Origin: Pogostemon cablin
Lineage: Eukaryota; Streptophyta; Magnoliopsida; Lamiales; Lamiaceae
Direction: 5' to 3'
Assembly: GCA_023678885.1 (NCBI GenBank)
Contig: CM043012.1
Coordinates: forward strand, 16,218,036 to 16,282,035
DNA length: 64,000 nt
Every line of letters starts with the position of its first letter. Position 1 is the stretch's first letter. Positions 1-10,099 of this stretch are shown here, piece after piece. The notes under the pieces are model-generated. The model saw only the letters and a program-made list of their open reading frames with translations, was not told where the DNA came from and ran no database searches. The translations under genes and the position numbers were made by a program.

Positions 1-1823
1 TCCAAGGAGATTGAGGGGGTGTTGGCGCTGTTTGGTGATGTTTTCGGCGAGCCGGAGGGTCTCCCACCTAATCGGGGGGCCGAACATCGGATTGAGTTAG
101 TACCGGGAGTCAAACCTATGTCGGTGAGGCTATACCGCTACGGAGAGGCGCAAAAAGACGAGATTGAGCGGTTAGTTTCTGATATGTTGATGGCAGGCAT
201 AATCCAGCCGAGTTCCAGCCTTTTTTCCAGTCCAGTTCTGCTGGTCAAAAAGAAGGATGGGAGTTGGAGGTTTTGTGTGGATTATCGGGAGTTGAACAAG
301 GCGACTGTCCTCAATAAGTACTTAATTCCGGTTATACAGGAGATGTTGGATCAATTGGCTAGAGCAGTGGTTTTCTCCAAGATAGACCTTCGCTCCGGAT
401 ATCATCAGATCCTAGTGGCTAGGAGAGATGTGCATAAAACGACCTTTCAGATCCACAGTGGGCACTATGAATTTCTGGTGATGCCCTTTGGATTGACAAA
501 CGCGCTGGTAACCTTCTAGTCTGCCATGAATGAACTCTTTCATCCTTACTTAAGAAAATTTATTTTGGTTTTCTTTGATGACATTTTAATCTATAGCAGG
601 TCCTGACAACAACACAAGAAGCATTTGATGGAGGTTTTACAAATATTGCAGGCCAATCAATTCAAAGCAAACCAGAAAAAGTGCTCTTTCGGGTGTTCAA
701 AGGTTGAATATTTGGGCCACATAATTTCCGCAGTCGGGGTAGAGATTGATCCGACGAATGTGTCGGCAGTCGAGGATTGGCCACGCCCTCAGAGTGTACG
801 GGATGTACAAGGATTTTTAAGATTGACCGGTTACTATCGCCGATTTGTGCGGGAGTATGGACAGATAGCCCGACCCCTAACCAACTTGCTGAAGAAGTCA
901 GCCCCAGTGCCGTTTGTGTGGACAGAGCGGCTGAAGAGGCCTTCCGATGGTTGAAGTCGGCGCTAGTGATGGCACCCCTGCTTGTTATGCCCGATTTCGC
1001 AAAGCCTTTCGTAGTTGAGTGCGATGCGTCCGGAATAGGAATCGGGCTGTACTAATGCAGGAGGGGAGGCCAGTTGCATACTTTAGTAAGTCACTGGCGG
1101 ATAGGACTTTAACGAAGTCCGCTTATGAGCGCGAGATGGTGGGTCTGGTTCTAGCAATATAGCACTGAAGACCTTATCTTGTGAGTCGCCGATTTACGAT
1201 CCGAACAGATCACAACAGCTTAAAACATCTTCTATCCCATAAGATTGTGACTCCGGCACAGCAAGTTTGGGTGGCAAAGTTGATGGGCTATGATTTCTCA
1301 ATTGAATACAAGCCGGGGGCAGCAAACTCAGCGGCCGACTCCCTCTCCCGGTGCTGAGAAGTCGCGGCGGACCCCCTGCCAGGGGTGGCGATGGCAGTAC
1401 GGTCGGTAAGGACGGCAATTTGTTGGCACTCAGTGTTCATCATTGGGGTGCCGACATCTTGGTCGAGCAGTCACAGGATGAATTTATTCAAGGAGTGGTG
1501 AGAGATTTGAGCAAAAATTCAGGCAGCCACGTGGGGTTTGAAGTGCGTGGGGAAAAGTTGTTTTACAAATGGAGAGTGGTTTTGGCTGCTAATTCAGCGT
1601 GGATTCCCATATTACTTTGGGAGTTTCATGACTCACCCATTGGCAGTCATGCAGGAGTCCTGAGGACGTATAGATGTTTGGCCGCCAGTGTGTATTGGAA
1701 GGGGATGTTTAGAGCCGTAAAAGAGAATGTGGCAAGATGCTTGGTTTGCCAGAAAGTGAAATATGAAGCACTATCCCCGGCGAGGCTGCTGCAGCCATTG
1801 CTGATCCCGGAGAGAGTTTGGGA
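1..1823 (+). pseudogene. Ty3/gypsy retrotransposon pol fragment (RT, RNase H, integrase zinc finger)
   Basis: Decayed pol of a Ty3/gypsy LTR retrotransposon; the window opens inside it. Reverse transcriptase is read from about 19: a KKDGSWRFCVDYRELNK stretch (about 247-300), MPFGLTNA (481-504) and the catalytic FFDDILIYS motif (about 571-600). RNase H follows (VECDASG near 1015-1032, DHNSLKHLL near 1207-1235, ending ADSLSR near 1350). Then comes the integrase HHCC zinc finger, with FHD and SHAG near 1624-1655 and CLVC near 1739-1750. The frame is broken. In-frame stops at 517-519 and 604-606 look like CAG-to-TAG and TGG-to-TGA changes. A frameshift lies near 920-930 and another near 1050, and more stops fall near 1159-1170. 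The integrase core is absent because homology stops at 1823, where a hAT-like element begins. No LTR, PBS or gag on this strand is in the window. The lineage (chromovirus-like) is a guess from the RNase H wording. Confidence 0.92.
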
Positions 1824-2153
1824 TAGAGTTGTAAATAAATCAAATAATTCGAATTCGATTCGGTATTTGAATTCGAATATCAATATTTGAATTCGAAAAA
1901 TTCGAATTCGAATGCGAATTCGAATAAATATCTTGGTTCGAATAATATTCGAATCGAATATGATTCATAAGATATTCGATTCGAATATTCACGAATATAT
2001 TCGAATAATAATATATATTAATTATATATTGTTGATATTAAATAATTATATATTTTTATATATTAAATATAATATTTTATTTTATAAATATAAATAAATA
2101 TGTATATTATCTAATTTATTTCTATCTTAATTATGCATATTAAGTAAAAGACA

Positions 2154-2225
<72 letters not shown>

Positions 2226-2272
2226 GAATTATTTAATTATATAATTTTTAATAATTTAATGGTTGATGTATT
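1824..2272 (-). mobile_element. hAT-like non-autonomous element, truncated copy
   Basis: This AT-rich block starts with TAGAGTTGTAAAT and is packed with GAATTCGAAT-type motifs. It matches the reverse complement of the intact element at 57530-58149 over roughly 450 bp, down to the shared stretch reading TTTAATGGTTGATGTATTTA at 2258-2277. The first bases differ from the family terminus TAGGGTTG by one change. It interrupts the integrase reading frame of the gypsy fragment just after GTTTGGGA (1816-1823), the presumed target site. The opposite terminus and second target copy are missing, because similarity ends near 2272 and unrelated hAT-like DNA follows. Confidence 0.7.
2158..2222. repeat. (AT)n microsatellite
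   Basis: About 60 bp of pure TA dinucleotide repeat inside the truncated hAT-like element. The sister copy at 57530-58149 has only a short TATATATA tract at the matching place, so the tract expanded after the copies separated. Confidence 0.95.
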
Positions 2273-2280
2273 TAGTTAGA

Positions 2281-2980
2281 CATGCACCAATTAACCGGAA
2301 CAGTCGGTTCGAACCGGTGAATCGCCGGTTTTAACCGGAACCGGCAAAAAATGAACTGAAATCGGTTGAACACAGTTCGATTTCGATTCCTACTACTCTC
2401 GAATCGGAAATGGCGATTTGCCAGTTCTCGATTCAAACAGACGATTCCTCGGTTTTTTATTTATTTTGAACGGCCAAGATCGTCTTTCCTTTGGAGATCC
2501 GACGGCCCAAAAAAATGACCGTTGGGCTGTAAACCGACGGTTCAGACGGGTAAACTGCCGGTTCACGGTTAGCAGGTTCAAACAGGCGGTTCAGGCGGGC
2601 TGGATGGGAAATTTTGAATTTTGAAATTTAAACGTACGGCCGAGATTGTGTGGCCGTTGAAGATCAACGGCTGAGATTGATCTAGGAATCTGCGGTTTCG
2701 CAGGATTTTTTTTTTAAGTTCAAGGGCTGAGATTTTTTTTGTGTTCAAAATTTGAAATGGATGGATGTGATCAATTCCGATCCTCTATAAATACCCCCCA
2801 AGTGTGATCAATTTGAGCACACAACATTCAATCTACTCTACTTCTACTACACTACTTCTTCTATTCTACATTCTTGATAGTTGATTCTACTTCTACTCTA
2901 TAGTCTACACAATACACTTTCTCAATTCAATTTCTCAACTCTCAAGTTTCTTTTTTTAGTTCATATATATCAAACTCAAA

Positions 2981-3045
<65 letters not shown>

Positions 3046-3475
3046 GTAGTCTTTTATTTCAATTCTCTCATTATCACTTTCATTTCAATTCTCTCATTAT
3101 CATTTTCTATTCTTTCCCACATATACTACTAATTAGTATATTTATAGTCTTTTAGTTTTAGTTCATAAATCATATATATTCATCCTTTTTTCAATTTAAA
3201 AAAAATGCCTAGAAGAGGTTCTTCTTCATCCGGTGCCTCACCTTCTTCTTCTAGAGGAAAATCCATACCCAACACCTTAAATTGTCCTCCACCACCTCCA
3301 CGTCAACTTCCACCAACTCTAGCAGATGTTGAACTTGAAAATATTCCTTATGATGAAGAAATGTCCCCTCATTTGTTCAACTTGAATTTTAGGGAGATAC
3401 TTGGAGATGATTTCCCCTCCGACGACGATAATGATAATACTCAAGGTCAATCACAACAAAGGGCGAGTGGAAGTT
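2281..3475 (+). mobile_element. hAT-like element 5' part: ACCGG-rich arm, promoter and N-terminal ORF
   Basis: 2296-2345 carries clustered direct and inverted CCGGTT/AACCGG motifs, and further CCGGTT-like motifs follow to about 2585, as in the subterminal arms of plant hAT transposons. A TATA-like ctataaatac (about 2784-2793) precedes a pyrimidine-rich leader with an A19 tract and a (TA)n tract (2979-3042). The ATG at 3205 opens an ORF beginning MPRRGSSSSGASPSSSRG: a Ser/Pro-rich start, then an acidic stretch (PSDDDNDNTQ). This resembles the disordered N terminus of hAT transposases, but no BED zinc finger or hAT dimerisation domain is present. Sequence changes abruptly near 3475 to an inverted gypsy gag, so nothing downstream of the N terminus survives. 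The hAT assignment is inference. Confidence 0.45.
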
Positions 3476-4115
3476 GCCAACCAGCCAATCGGATCGGTCC
3501 CATCGAACGTGGGTAGTGACGGTGGCGTCGGTGGCTTAGCCACTCCTTCCGCTGTGCCTGGCCCCAGCCTTAGCGCCGCCATCACTGCCTGGTGCGCCAC
3601 TTCCTCTGCCGCAACTGCGCCCAGTCCCAGCGCCTCAGTTCCCACCTGGCGCGCCAGATCTCCTTCTTTCGCCATCAGTTGGCGCGTCAGCCCTGCCCCT
3701 GCCGCCGATCCAGAGGTGGACAACGAGGTCATAAGGCCAGCCAATGAATTGGCGATCAGCGTCAATTGTTGCGTCATCTTGGCCTGCTCGGCCGCGATTG
3801 CCTGGGTTACCCTGGTTTGTCTTCCGTCATCAACTTCAGGTATTCCCTGATTTTAGTTTGTCCGCATTCCAAATCCTTAATTCTTTGTTCGCTGCGTGTC
3901 AACGTCATCTCGGGTGAGTGATCCGGCAGGTCGGACCAATTATTATCACTCAGAAAATCAAACGCAAAAGCGTCTGCCAAATAGCCAAAAAGGCTCCCGC
4001 CTATTTCTTCAATGATGAATAGAATGATCACAACGTTCACGACGCAATACTTAAATAACAATTGGAAATAAATCCCTAAACCCATATATGGCCCATAACT
4101 AATAAAACAAAGCAA
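3451..4115 (-). pseudogene. Ty3/gypsy gag N-terminal fragment with leader
   Basis: On the minus strand a frame from about 3905 starts MTLTRSEQRIKDLE, a coiled-coil-like gag start. It stops at a TAA about 33 codons later (near 3807). A one-base frameshift recovers the reading as VTQAIAAEQAKMTQQL, and it runs through to PTFDGTDPIGWLA near 3475, the motif that opens the Retrotrans_gag domain. Homology ends at this motif, so most of gag, the zinc knuckle and pol are missing. The minus-strand DNA upstream (to about 4260) is probably leader or LTR, but no TG...CA ends or clean PBS could be recognised. Orientation is opposite to the pol fragment at 1-1823, so they are not simply one element. Confidence 0.75.
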
Positions 4116-4259
4116 CCAGAATTAATTTATAAACTAGGCCCGATGCCTCCGCCGATGCACGATCAAGGGCCGAGGCTCGGAATGATCAGCCCTCTCCTCG
4201 CGCCCAAACTGCTCCACATCAGTTGCTCTTGAGAACAATGTTTTTCTTTGCTTAATTTT

Positions 4260-5390
4260 ATTAACATGGCCATCACTGTTTCTTGCTACTATAATATGTG
4301 GTCTAATTCTGCTCTGTTTATAAAAAAATACTTATATCCAAATCTTAAAGGGTAAGACACAAATACACCTTTTTAAAAAAAAAAAAAAATTGGTAGCATT
4401 CGAGGATTAAGATAATCTTCCATGTTTATTTATAATTTTTAAAATTAAAGAAAAAAATAAGAAAAAAGATAATCGTAAGACACGAATAAAGCTTTTTTTT
4501 TTTGAAAAAAAAAATAGTAGCATTCAAAGGTTGAAATAATCAAAGTTTCCTTTAAAAGGACTATGTGTCTGGAGTAAATAATCTGATACGATATTTCATT
4601 TAAAATATTTTTTATTGAGAGTTTAATCGATAACCTACAATAATATTGGGCAAAAATGAGATTTTAAAAGAGTGTGAGTAGAAAAGAGTTTAAAATTCAA
4701 ACGTGTGCAATATATAAATTATGTCCTTTATTATATTTACTGCCCAAAACTCAATGAAATCTATTTCTCTTTTTCATATATAAAAGTAAATATATAAAAG
4801 TCTTTTAGATGTCAAATTGTAATTTTGATTAATTTAAATCCCACCTTAGTACAAGAGTTATGATCATGATTTAAGATATATCAAAATTTATGAGATATAT
4901 TCCTTTAGATGAACCATTAACATCATTAATAGATAAATAAATAAAAAATCTTGATGTCTCAACAATTAATTGCCAATCTTAAATAACATGAATTTTATAA
5001 GGAACGAAGTCCCATCCAATCCTACCACATACAATGTAGCCACCTATTCTCAGCATTGTAATCTCAATGATTGATTGCATCATATTAATTGGAGTAATAT
5101 TTAAGAAATGTAAGATTTCAAAATTAATTAATTGAATAAAATTATGAAATATTAGTGAATAAAATAAACAAAATTTAATGTATATTAATTCATTATATAA
5201 AATCAATAAAAAAAATTCTATAACATTAAAAGATAGAATCATACATTTGGTTGACATGCATAACCTACCATTTATTTTTCACGAATCAGTGGGTCACATA
5301 AACCTTTGAATAAAAGGGAATTAATATGGTGGGAAATAATTTATTGAAAATAAAAATATTATTTTCGATTAAGACGCACAAACCAAACGA
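4260..5390. other. AT-rich intergenic DNA with a short direct repeat
   Basis: No gene seen. Two related stretches occur at about 4349-4420 and 4473-4545: both read 'taagacacaaata...' or 'taagacacgaata...', then a poly-T/poly-A tract and 'tagtagcattc...aggtt'. They form a degenerate direct repeat of about 125-bp period. The rest is low-complexity AT-rich sequence. Confidence 0.5.
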
Positions 5391-5398
5391 GTATATAT
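5391..5398 (+). promoter_or_regulatory. TATA box candidate for the small secreted-peptide ORF
   Basis: TATATAAA lies about 100 bp upstream of the ATG at 5494. It is followed by an A/C-rich leader (ttcaacacattacaaat), typical spacing for a plant TATA promoter with a start site near 5425. Confidence 0.45.
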
Positions 5399-5493
5399 AA
5401 ATTGGGGCAATTTTACACAATTCAACACATTACAAATAAAATTTACTACATTTTTACCTAGCAATATTAGTACTGTAGCACATCACTTTAAAG

Positions 5494-5706
5494 ATGTCAC
5501 ATTTTGGTAAATCTACCATCTTTTACATTTCTATAATTTTGGCAATGGTGGCTGTCTTTCTGTCTACGGCAACAGTGGCTCAAGATGCAATGACGCCGCA
5601 GCCGGCGGAGGTTGCCGGAAATGGCTTTCAGATATCAATTTTTAAATTCTTTTATTTTTTTTCCTTTTTTATTTTATTATATAACTATATTGTTTTGATC
5701 AAGTGA
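5494..5706 (+). CDS. Small secreted peptide, arabinogalactan-peptide-like (uncertain, possibly exon 1 only)
   Basis: A 70-codon ORF. It starts MSHFGKSTIFYISIILAMVA, a convincing signal peptide with a likely cleavage after ...TVAQ (about residue 29), then a short AP-like segment (DAMTPQPAEVAGNGF). Arabinogalactan peptides have just this plan: signal peptide, 10-15 residues with Pro, then a C-terminal hydrophobic GPI signal. Here the tail (QISIFKFFYFFSFF...) is hydrophobic but comes from a T-rich run that could equally be intron. A good donor-like sequence (CAAGTGAGT, 5699-5707) overlaps the stop. The TATA box at 5391 supports transcription. A TRIM-like composite starts 16 bp after the stop, so any second exon would lie beyond 6440. 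No Hyp-rich AP repeats beyond MTPQPA are visible. Confidence 0.4.
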   Translation: MSHFGKSTIFYISIILAMVAVFLSTATVAQDAMTPQPAEVAGNGFQISIFKFFYFFSFFILLYNYIVLIK

Positions 5707-5716
5707 GTTAAAAAGT

Positions 5717-5721
5717 AAGTG
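5717..5721. repeat. Left 5-bp target-site duplication of TRIM composite
   Basis: AAGTG precedes the leftmost TG of the composite. An identical AAGTG follows its last CA at 6440-6444, as expected for one integrase-mediated insertion. Confidence 0.8.
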
Positions 5722-6439
5722 TGTTAAACGACCACCTCATCTAAAAGCTTAAGCTTATAGAGAGTTGAATCGTTTAATACTTAATCAGTTTACACTCTAA
5801 CACGCCCCCTCAAATGCAGGTAAGGAATTTTTGCCTCAAGCCTTGCATGTGAAATTTTTTCATAAATGGGTGGCGGTAAGGTTCGAATCCTTTCATAAAT
5901 GGGTGGCGGTAAGGTTCGAATCCTGGACCTTTGTTAACCATGAGCTCTGATACCATGTTAAACGGCCACCTCATCTAAAAGCTTTAAGTTTTTAGATGAG
6001 GTGGTCGTTTAACATGGTATCAGAGCATATGGTTAACAAAGGTCCAGAGTTCAAACCTCATCGCCACCCATTTATGAGAAAATTTCACATGCTAGGTTTG
6101 AGGCAAAAATTCCCCGCCTGCATGTGAGGGGGCGTGTTAGAGTGTGCAACCTGATTAAGTATTAAACGACTCTCCTCTCTAACAGCTTAAGCTTTTAGAT
6201 AAGGTGGTCGTTTAACATGGTAGGTGGTCGTTTAACATGGTATCAGAGCCCATGGTTAACAAAGGTCCAGGATTCGAACCTCACCGCCATCCATTTATGA
6301 AAAAATTCCACATGCAAGGCTTGAGGCAAAAATTCCCCGCCTGCATGTGAGGGGGGCGTGTTAGAGTGTGACTTGATTAAGTATTAAACGATACAACTCT
6401 CTACAAGCTTAACTTTTTAGATGAGGTGGTCGTTTAACA
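5722..6439. mobile_element. Composite TRIM-like mini-LTR retroelement in inverted arrangement
   Basis: LTRs of about 81-83 bp run TGTTAGAG...GTTTAACA. Each is followed by TGGTATCAGAGC, the binding site for initiator tRNA-Met, then about 120 bp of non-coding interior and a polypurine tract (GTGAGGGGGGCG) just before the next TGTTAG. Order: LTR(-) 5722-5802, interior(-) 5803-5955 with PBS at 5944-5955, two partial LTR 3' ends head to head 5956-6014, PBS and interior(+) 6015-6134, LTR(+) 6135-6217, a duplicated 20-bp LTR end 6218-6237, interior(+) 6238-6358, LTR(+) 6359-6439. The whole is flanked by AAGTG at 5717-5721 and 6440-6444. There is no coding capacity. LTR length, PBS, PPT and lack of genes define a TRIM; mobilisation would need proteins from other LTR elements. 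Confidence 0.88.
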
Positions 6440-6444
6440 AAGTG
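6440..6444. repeat. Right 5-bp target-site duplication of TRIM composite
   Basis: AAGTG directly follows the final CA of the composite and matches 5717-5721 exactly. Confidence 0.8.
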
Positions 6445-6712
6445 ATTAAAAATATTGTAGTATGGAATAGTTTATTTTTACTATGTGTGTGGTTTATGTT
6501 GTATGAATATTATTATGTTGATACAATAATAAGATTTCAGTTTTTATATAATAATATTTCAGCCATTGTTTTAACTTGGATAGCCCCATTTCAGACATCA
6601 AGATTGAATAAAAAGAAACGCAAAAAATCCCATATAATCGCAAAATGCCAATTTGCAAAGGAGACAATATTTTGCTGACTTCAGTTAAGTTAAAGAGGAG
6701 AACATGAACCAA

Positions 6713-6881
6713 AATGTTGGGCTCTGCTCTCCTTAGATACCAAACCTAATTTTATTGGGCCCTTCGCCTATGCTTTCTCCATTATGGGCCGGCAATGTTG
6801 GTCTCTTCCCTCCTTTGATACCCAACCTACATTATTGGGCTCTACGCCTTAAAAAGCCCAATTCTTCCTCCATGGTGGGCC
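6713..6881. repeat. Two degenerate tandem copies of about 80-85 bp
   Basis: 6713-6790 and 6793-6881 share the order ttggkctct...tccttagataccaaacct...ttattgggc...acgcc...tctccat...gtgggcc with many substitutions. They form a local tandem duplication just downstream of the TRIM composite. No coding sense was found. Confidence 0.65.
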
Positions 6882-6889
6882 TTGAGCTA

Positions 6890-7560
6890 CTTTGACTTTT
6901 TGGATGAACTCTTATATTTTTTAATACTCCATATTGCGACTTCAAAGGTGATAAATATTTCTTCAAACAGAATCAATCAGGAAATGCTGTTGAAGATGAA
7001 GTAGGATAACAATTACTACATCAATATATTGCTTACAATCGATTGTGATTGTCACTACAATGTTAAGATATTATGGATTGTTTAGATTCATTTTCTATTT
7101 AATTAATGTTTATTTCTAGAGTTAAAGAATTAATTTTAAATGTATAACAATGGTACAGATTTCTAAAATATTGCAAACAAATTGAATCTATAAAATATCT
7201 GATTGCAATTAATCGAACACAATCACACAAACTCGTGTGTTAAATGGTTTGATTGATCATCAAAACTCCATAATTCAGAATATACACACATAAATTTAGA
7301 TGATTTAGGCAAGAAAATGACTAATAGATATTGAAAGAAATTTAATGTAGAAGAAGTGTGCAACAAATGTAATTAGGGTTCAAGAAGATGTATATGAGTA
7401 GTGTAGATTTAATTGTCAAATGAATGGTGAAAATTGTTGTACAAAAGTTACTCTAATACAGTAAAAAATTATAGGAGATAATAATTTAATCTCTAATGCA
7501 GTAAAATAGGTGATATTATGAAATATATAAAGATATAGATATATGTAAATTATATTCCAT
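6890..7560. other. AT-rich intergenic DNA
   Basis: No gene, RNA or recognisable element seen; low-complexity sequence without long open frames. Confidence 0.4.
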
Positions 7561-7562
7561 CA

Positions 7563-7793
7563 GTCTTCTTTTAAATGACATATTTTTTCATTTTGGGTTG
7601 TCCCATAAAAGTTTGCATCTTTCTAAAAAAAGTAAAAAGTCAAACACAATCACCCTTCCTCATACACTTTATTTACAAAAAAAATCACCCTATCTAACAC
7701 ACCTACCATACTTTATCAAATATTTATTACAAAAATACTATAATACCCCTAAAAGTTATCATTTTTCTTAATCTCCTGCAGGAGGAGGGAGTA
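7563..7793. mobile_element. Stowaway-like MITE, degenerate
   Basis: The start (cagtcttcttttaaatgaca...) and interior (ttgtcccataaaagtttgca, atcaccctt, catacactt) match the half-element at 44760-44878. The right end reads ggaggagggagta, close to the Stowaway terminal sequence (inverse of TACTCCCTCC). The left terminus is eroded. Confidence 0.6.
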
Positions 7794-7855
7794 ACTCTTT
7801 CAAAAAGAGTAACACTCAAATATGTTGAAGAGTAACATTTGTATTATAAAATATA

Positions 7856-8066
7856 CTCCCTCCGTCCCGGGTATTTTTACCTATTTGTATGGGCACAGAG
7901 ATTAAGACGTGTTATTTTTTTAATATATAATGTAAGAAAAAGTAGGGATAAATTAGTAATTTAAAAATAAAAGGTAAATAAAGTTGTTGGGAATGATGAA
8001 TAAAGTATAAAAAAGAAAATAAAGTTGTTAGGTTGATGAATAAAGTGTAAAAAGTAGGTAATAAAA
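7856..8066. mobile_element. Stowaway-like MITE fragment
   Basis: It begins with CTCCCTCCGTCCC after TA. The interior (taatgtaagaaaaagtaggg, then gataaattagtaattt) recurs at about 15705-15750 in an intron of the SAC gene. A right inverted terminus is not evident before the next MITE starts at 8069. Confidence 0.6.
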
Positions 8067-8068
8067 TA

Positions 8069-8177
8069 CTCCCTCCGTCCACTAAAAGAGTTACATTTTC
8101 TTTGTAATTTATAAAGGAAGTGAAACTTTTTTAACAATTACAAAGAAAGCGTAATTCTTTTAGTGTGATGAAGGGAA
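8069..8177. mobile_element. Short Stowaway-like MITE with long hairpin arms
   Basis: The left end is TA then CTCCCTCCGTCC; the right end is the degenerate GATGAAGGGAA then TA. The arms pair well: ctaaaagagttac...ttctttgtaatt on the left against aattacaaagaaa...cttttag on the right. The whole 109-bp unit could fold into a hairpin. Confidence 0.75.
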
Positions 8178-8189
8178 TATTATGTATTT

Positions 8190-9660
8190 TTATCATTAAT
8201 GAAATGAGTAAAAATACGTGAAACATTCCAAAATAAAGAGTGAATAAAAATATGTGGTTAGGTGGTGGGAGTAATTATACATGCTATCAAACGAGCCCTT
8301 ATAGTAAAGAGATTTTATATTCCAAATAGAGAATTTATTTGTACAACACTACAATGCAAGAAGTGATCATAAATAAATCATTAATTACAAGATCGAATTA
8401 GATGGTTTGGACTGTCGTTTAACATTCGGTCAATGATCAAAGTAATTTAATTAGTATAATTTAATGATTAAAATAGAAGAATGGTATTGATAGAATATAA
8501 CTTGACAACTTCTCTCCCAAAAATTTGTGGCATTACAAATACAGAGTTGCTAATTTTGGTATTGCTTTGCTATCTCAAATTAATTCCAACGTCTTTAATC
8601 AATATGACTCCATTTTGTAGCTAACTACAGCAGATATATATATACAGTGTAATTAATGGTATAATAATGGAAATGAGACTTTACAATGTTACGTCCCTTT
8701 TATTAAAAAATCGATTTTGAGCTTTAATTCCTCAAGAATTTTAAAACGAGTTCGAACTCAAACGTTGTTTACATGAACATAACATGTTCATGAAACCTAT
8801 TCCAATTATTTTATTTTCATGAACGATAAAAAAACATTTTGTTAGTAAAATCTAGAATTATCATAAATTTTAAACAAACAAATCAATATACTGAATAATA
8901 AAAGTTAAGATTGAATATTAAAATGTTAAATAATCACTTAAATTATTATTATACATGAAATAATTTTATTATTAAATAATAATACGACAATTTCTTATAA
9001 AACTTCATTTGTGTGACACGCGGGACAAGTCAAATTTGTATATTGTTCATTAATTAAATAGTAATGTATAATTAATAACTTCATACGTTAGTCAACTCTT
9101 TAAATATGTGAACTCTCTAATTTAGCTGAATCATCCAGATCAACAACTAAATTATAAGAACTTCTCATAGTTCATCAACATTTATGAATTTGAGCGGATA
9201 TAAATTCTTATAGATGTGAACATAGTTGACTATCAAATAGATTTCCATTTGACCGCCACCATTTACACATCCATTTCAATTTCCACTATAAATATATTTT
9301 TCATGTTTTACTGTGATTGAAAATTCGTCGTAAAGCACATATATTGTCCCATATTATGAGGAAGAAGATGAAAATCATGATAATGAAAGCGTGTTCATAT
9401 TTATGTTATGTAAAAGTATGTTTAATATATGTTAAATTATATTGATTTTGTGTTAAAAATATATTGTTAAATACTATAAAATAAATATATATACTATATT
9501 ACAATATGTTAACAAAGGTTAAATTTATATTAAAGTATTATATGGTATAAAGTATGTTTAATGTATGTTAAATTGTTAACAAGCAATACTTTTTATCTCT
9601 CTCCTCTCATCTCTTCTCTCACATTAATGGATAATCTTTTCCACACTCTTACACATTACA
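8190..9660. other. AT-rich intergenic DNA
   Basis: No gene was recognised. Short duplicated phrases occur near 9410-9570 (taaagtatgtttaat...tgttaaatt appears twice), otherwise low-complexity sequence. Confidence 0.4.
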
Positions 9661-9669
9661 CATTAATTA

Positions 9670-10090
9670 CAGCATCTCCTAGAGACTCTTCAAAATAAAG
9701 AATAGTTAAAATTTAAAGAGTAAAACATAAAAATACATGTCTAATAGCCTCTTCAAAATAACAAATTTTTTTACATAATGATTTTGACTCTTCAAATTTA
9801 GAGAGTCAAAACAACTCTTTAAAATTAATTGCATTAACTATTTCATCACTTCCAACATTTACTTTACTTGAAATGTCCCCTAAAAAATATTAATTAATTC
9901 ACATTTATAATAAAATAAATTAGGAGAATATAATATAATAAAAAGTACTAATAAATAAAATATTGGGAAGATAATAAATTAATTGAAATATAAAGAGAGT
10001 GTTGGAAGGGACAAAAAAATATAACTCTCTAAATTTTAAATACTCTTCATTTTACACAAAAATACTCTCTAAATTATATAATTGATGCTC
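9670..10090. mobile_element. PIF/Harbinger-like non-autonomous element (GAGCATCTCC family), uninterrupted copy
   Basis: The left end is CAGCATCTCCTAGAG after TTA; the right end is TTGATGCTC before TAA. These are imperfect inverted termini with 3-bp TTA/TAA flanks, the target preference of PIF/Harbinger/Tourist elements. The interior phrases (cctcttcaaaataacaaattttttt, gattttgactcttcaaatttagagagtcaaa, taaagagagtgttggaagggacaaaaa) recur in the interrupted element at 31528-33242, which identifies this as a dispersed family. Superfamily is inferred from TSD and termini only. Confidence 0.65.
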
Positions 10091-10099
10091 TAAAACAAT

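Noticed and set aside
1194..1418. Minus-strand ORF over the RNase H/integrase part
   Set aside because: It is a shadow of the gypsy pol coding strand.
2881..3132. 83-codon ORF on the plus strand
   Set aside because: It runs through poly-A and (TA)n tracts (K and IY repeats), and so is an artefact of low complexity.
5880..6290. tRNA gene (GGTTCGAATCC and TGGTATCAGAGC)
   Set aside because: The sequences are the PBS and interior of TRIM-like units. No acceptor, D or anticodon stem can be drawn, and they repeat three times with LTRs.
6421..6678. 85-codon ORF after the TRIM composite
   Set aside because: It begins inside the LTR and continues in AT-rich DNA; no family or signal seen. A second exon of the small secreted peptide could hide here but cannot be supported.
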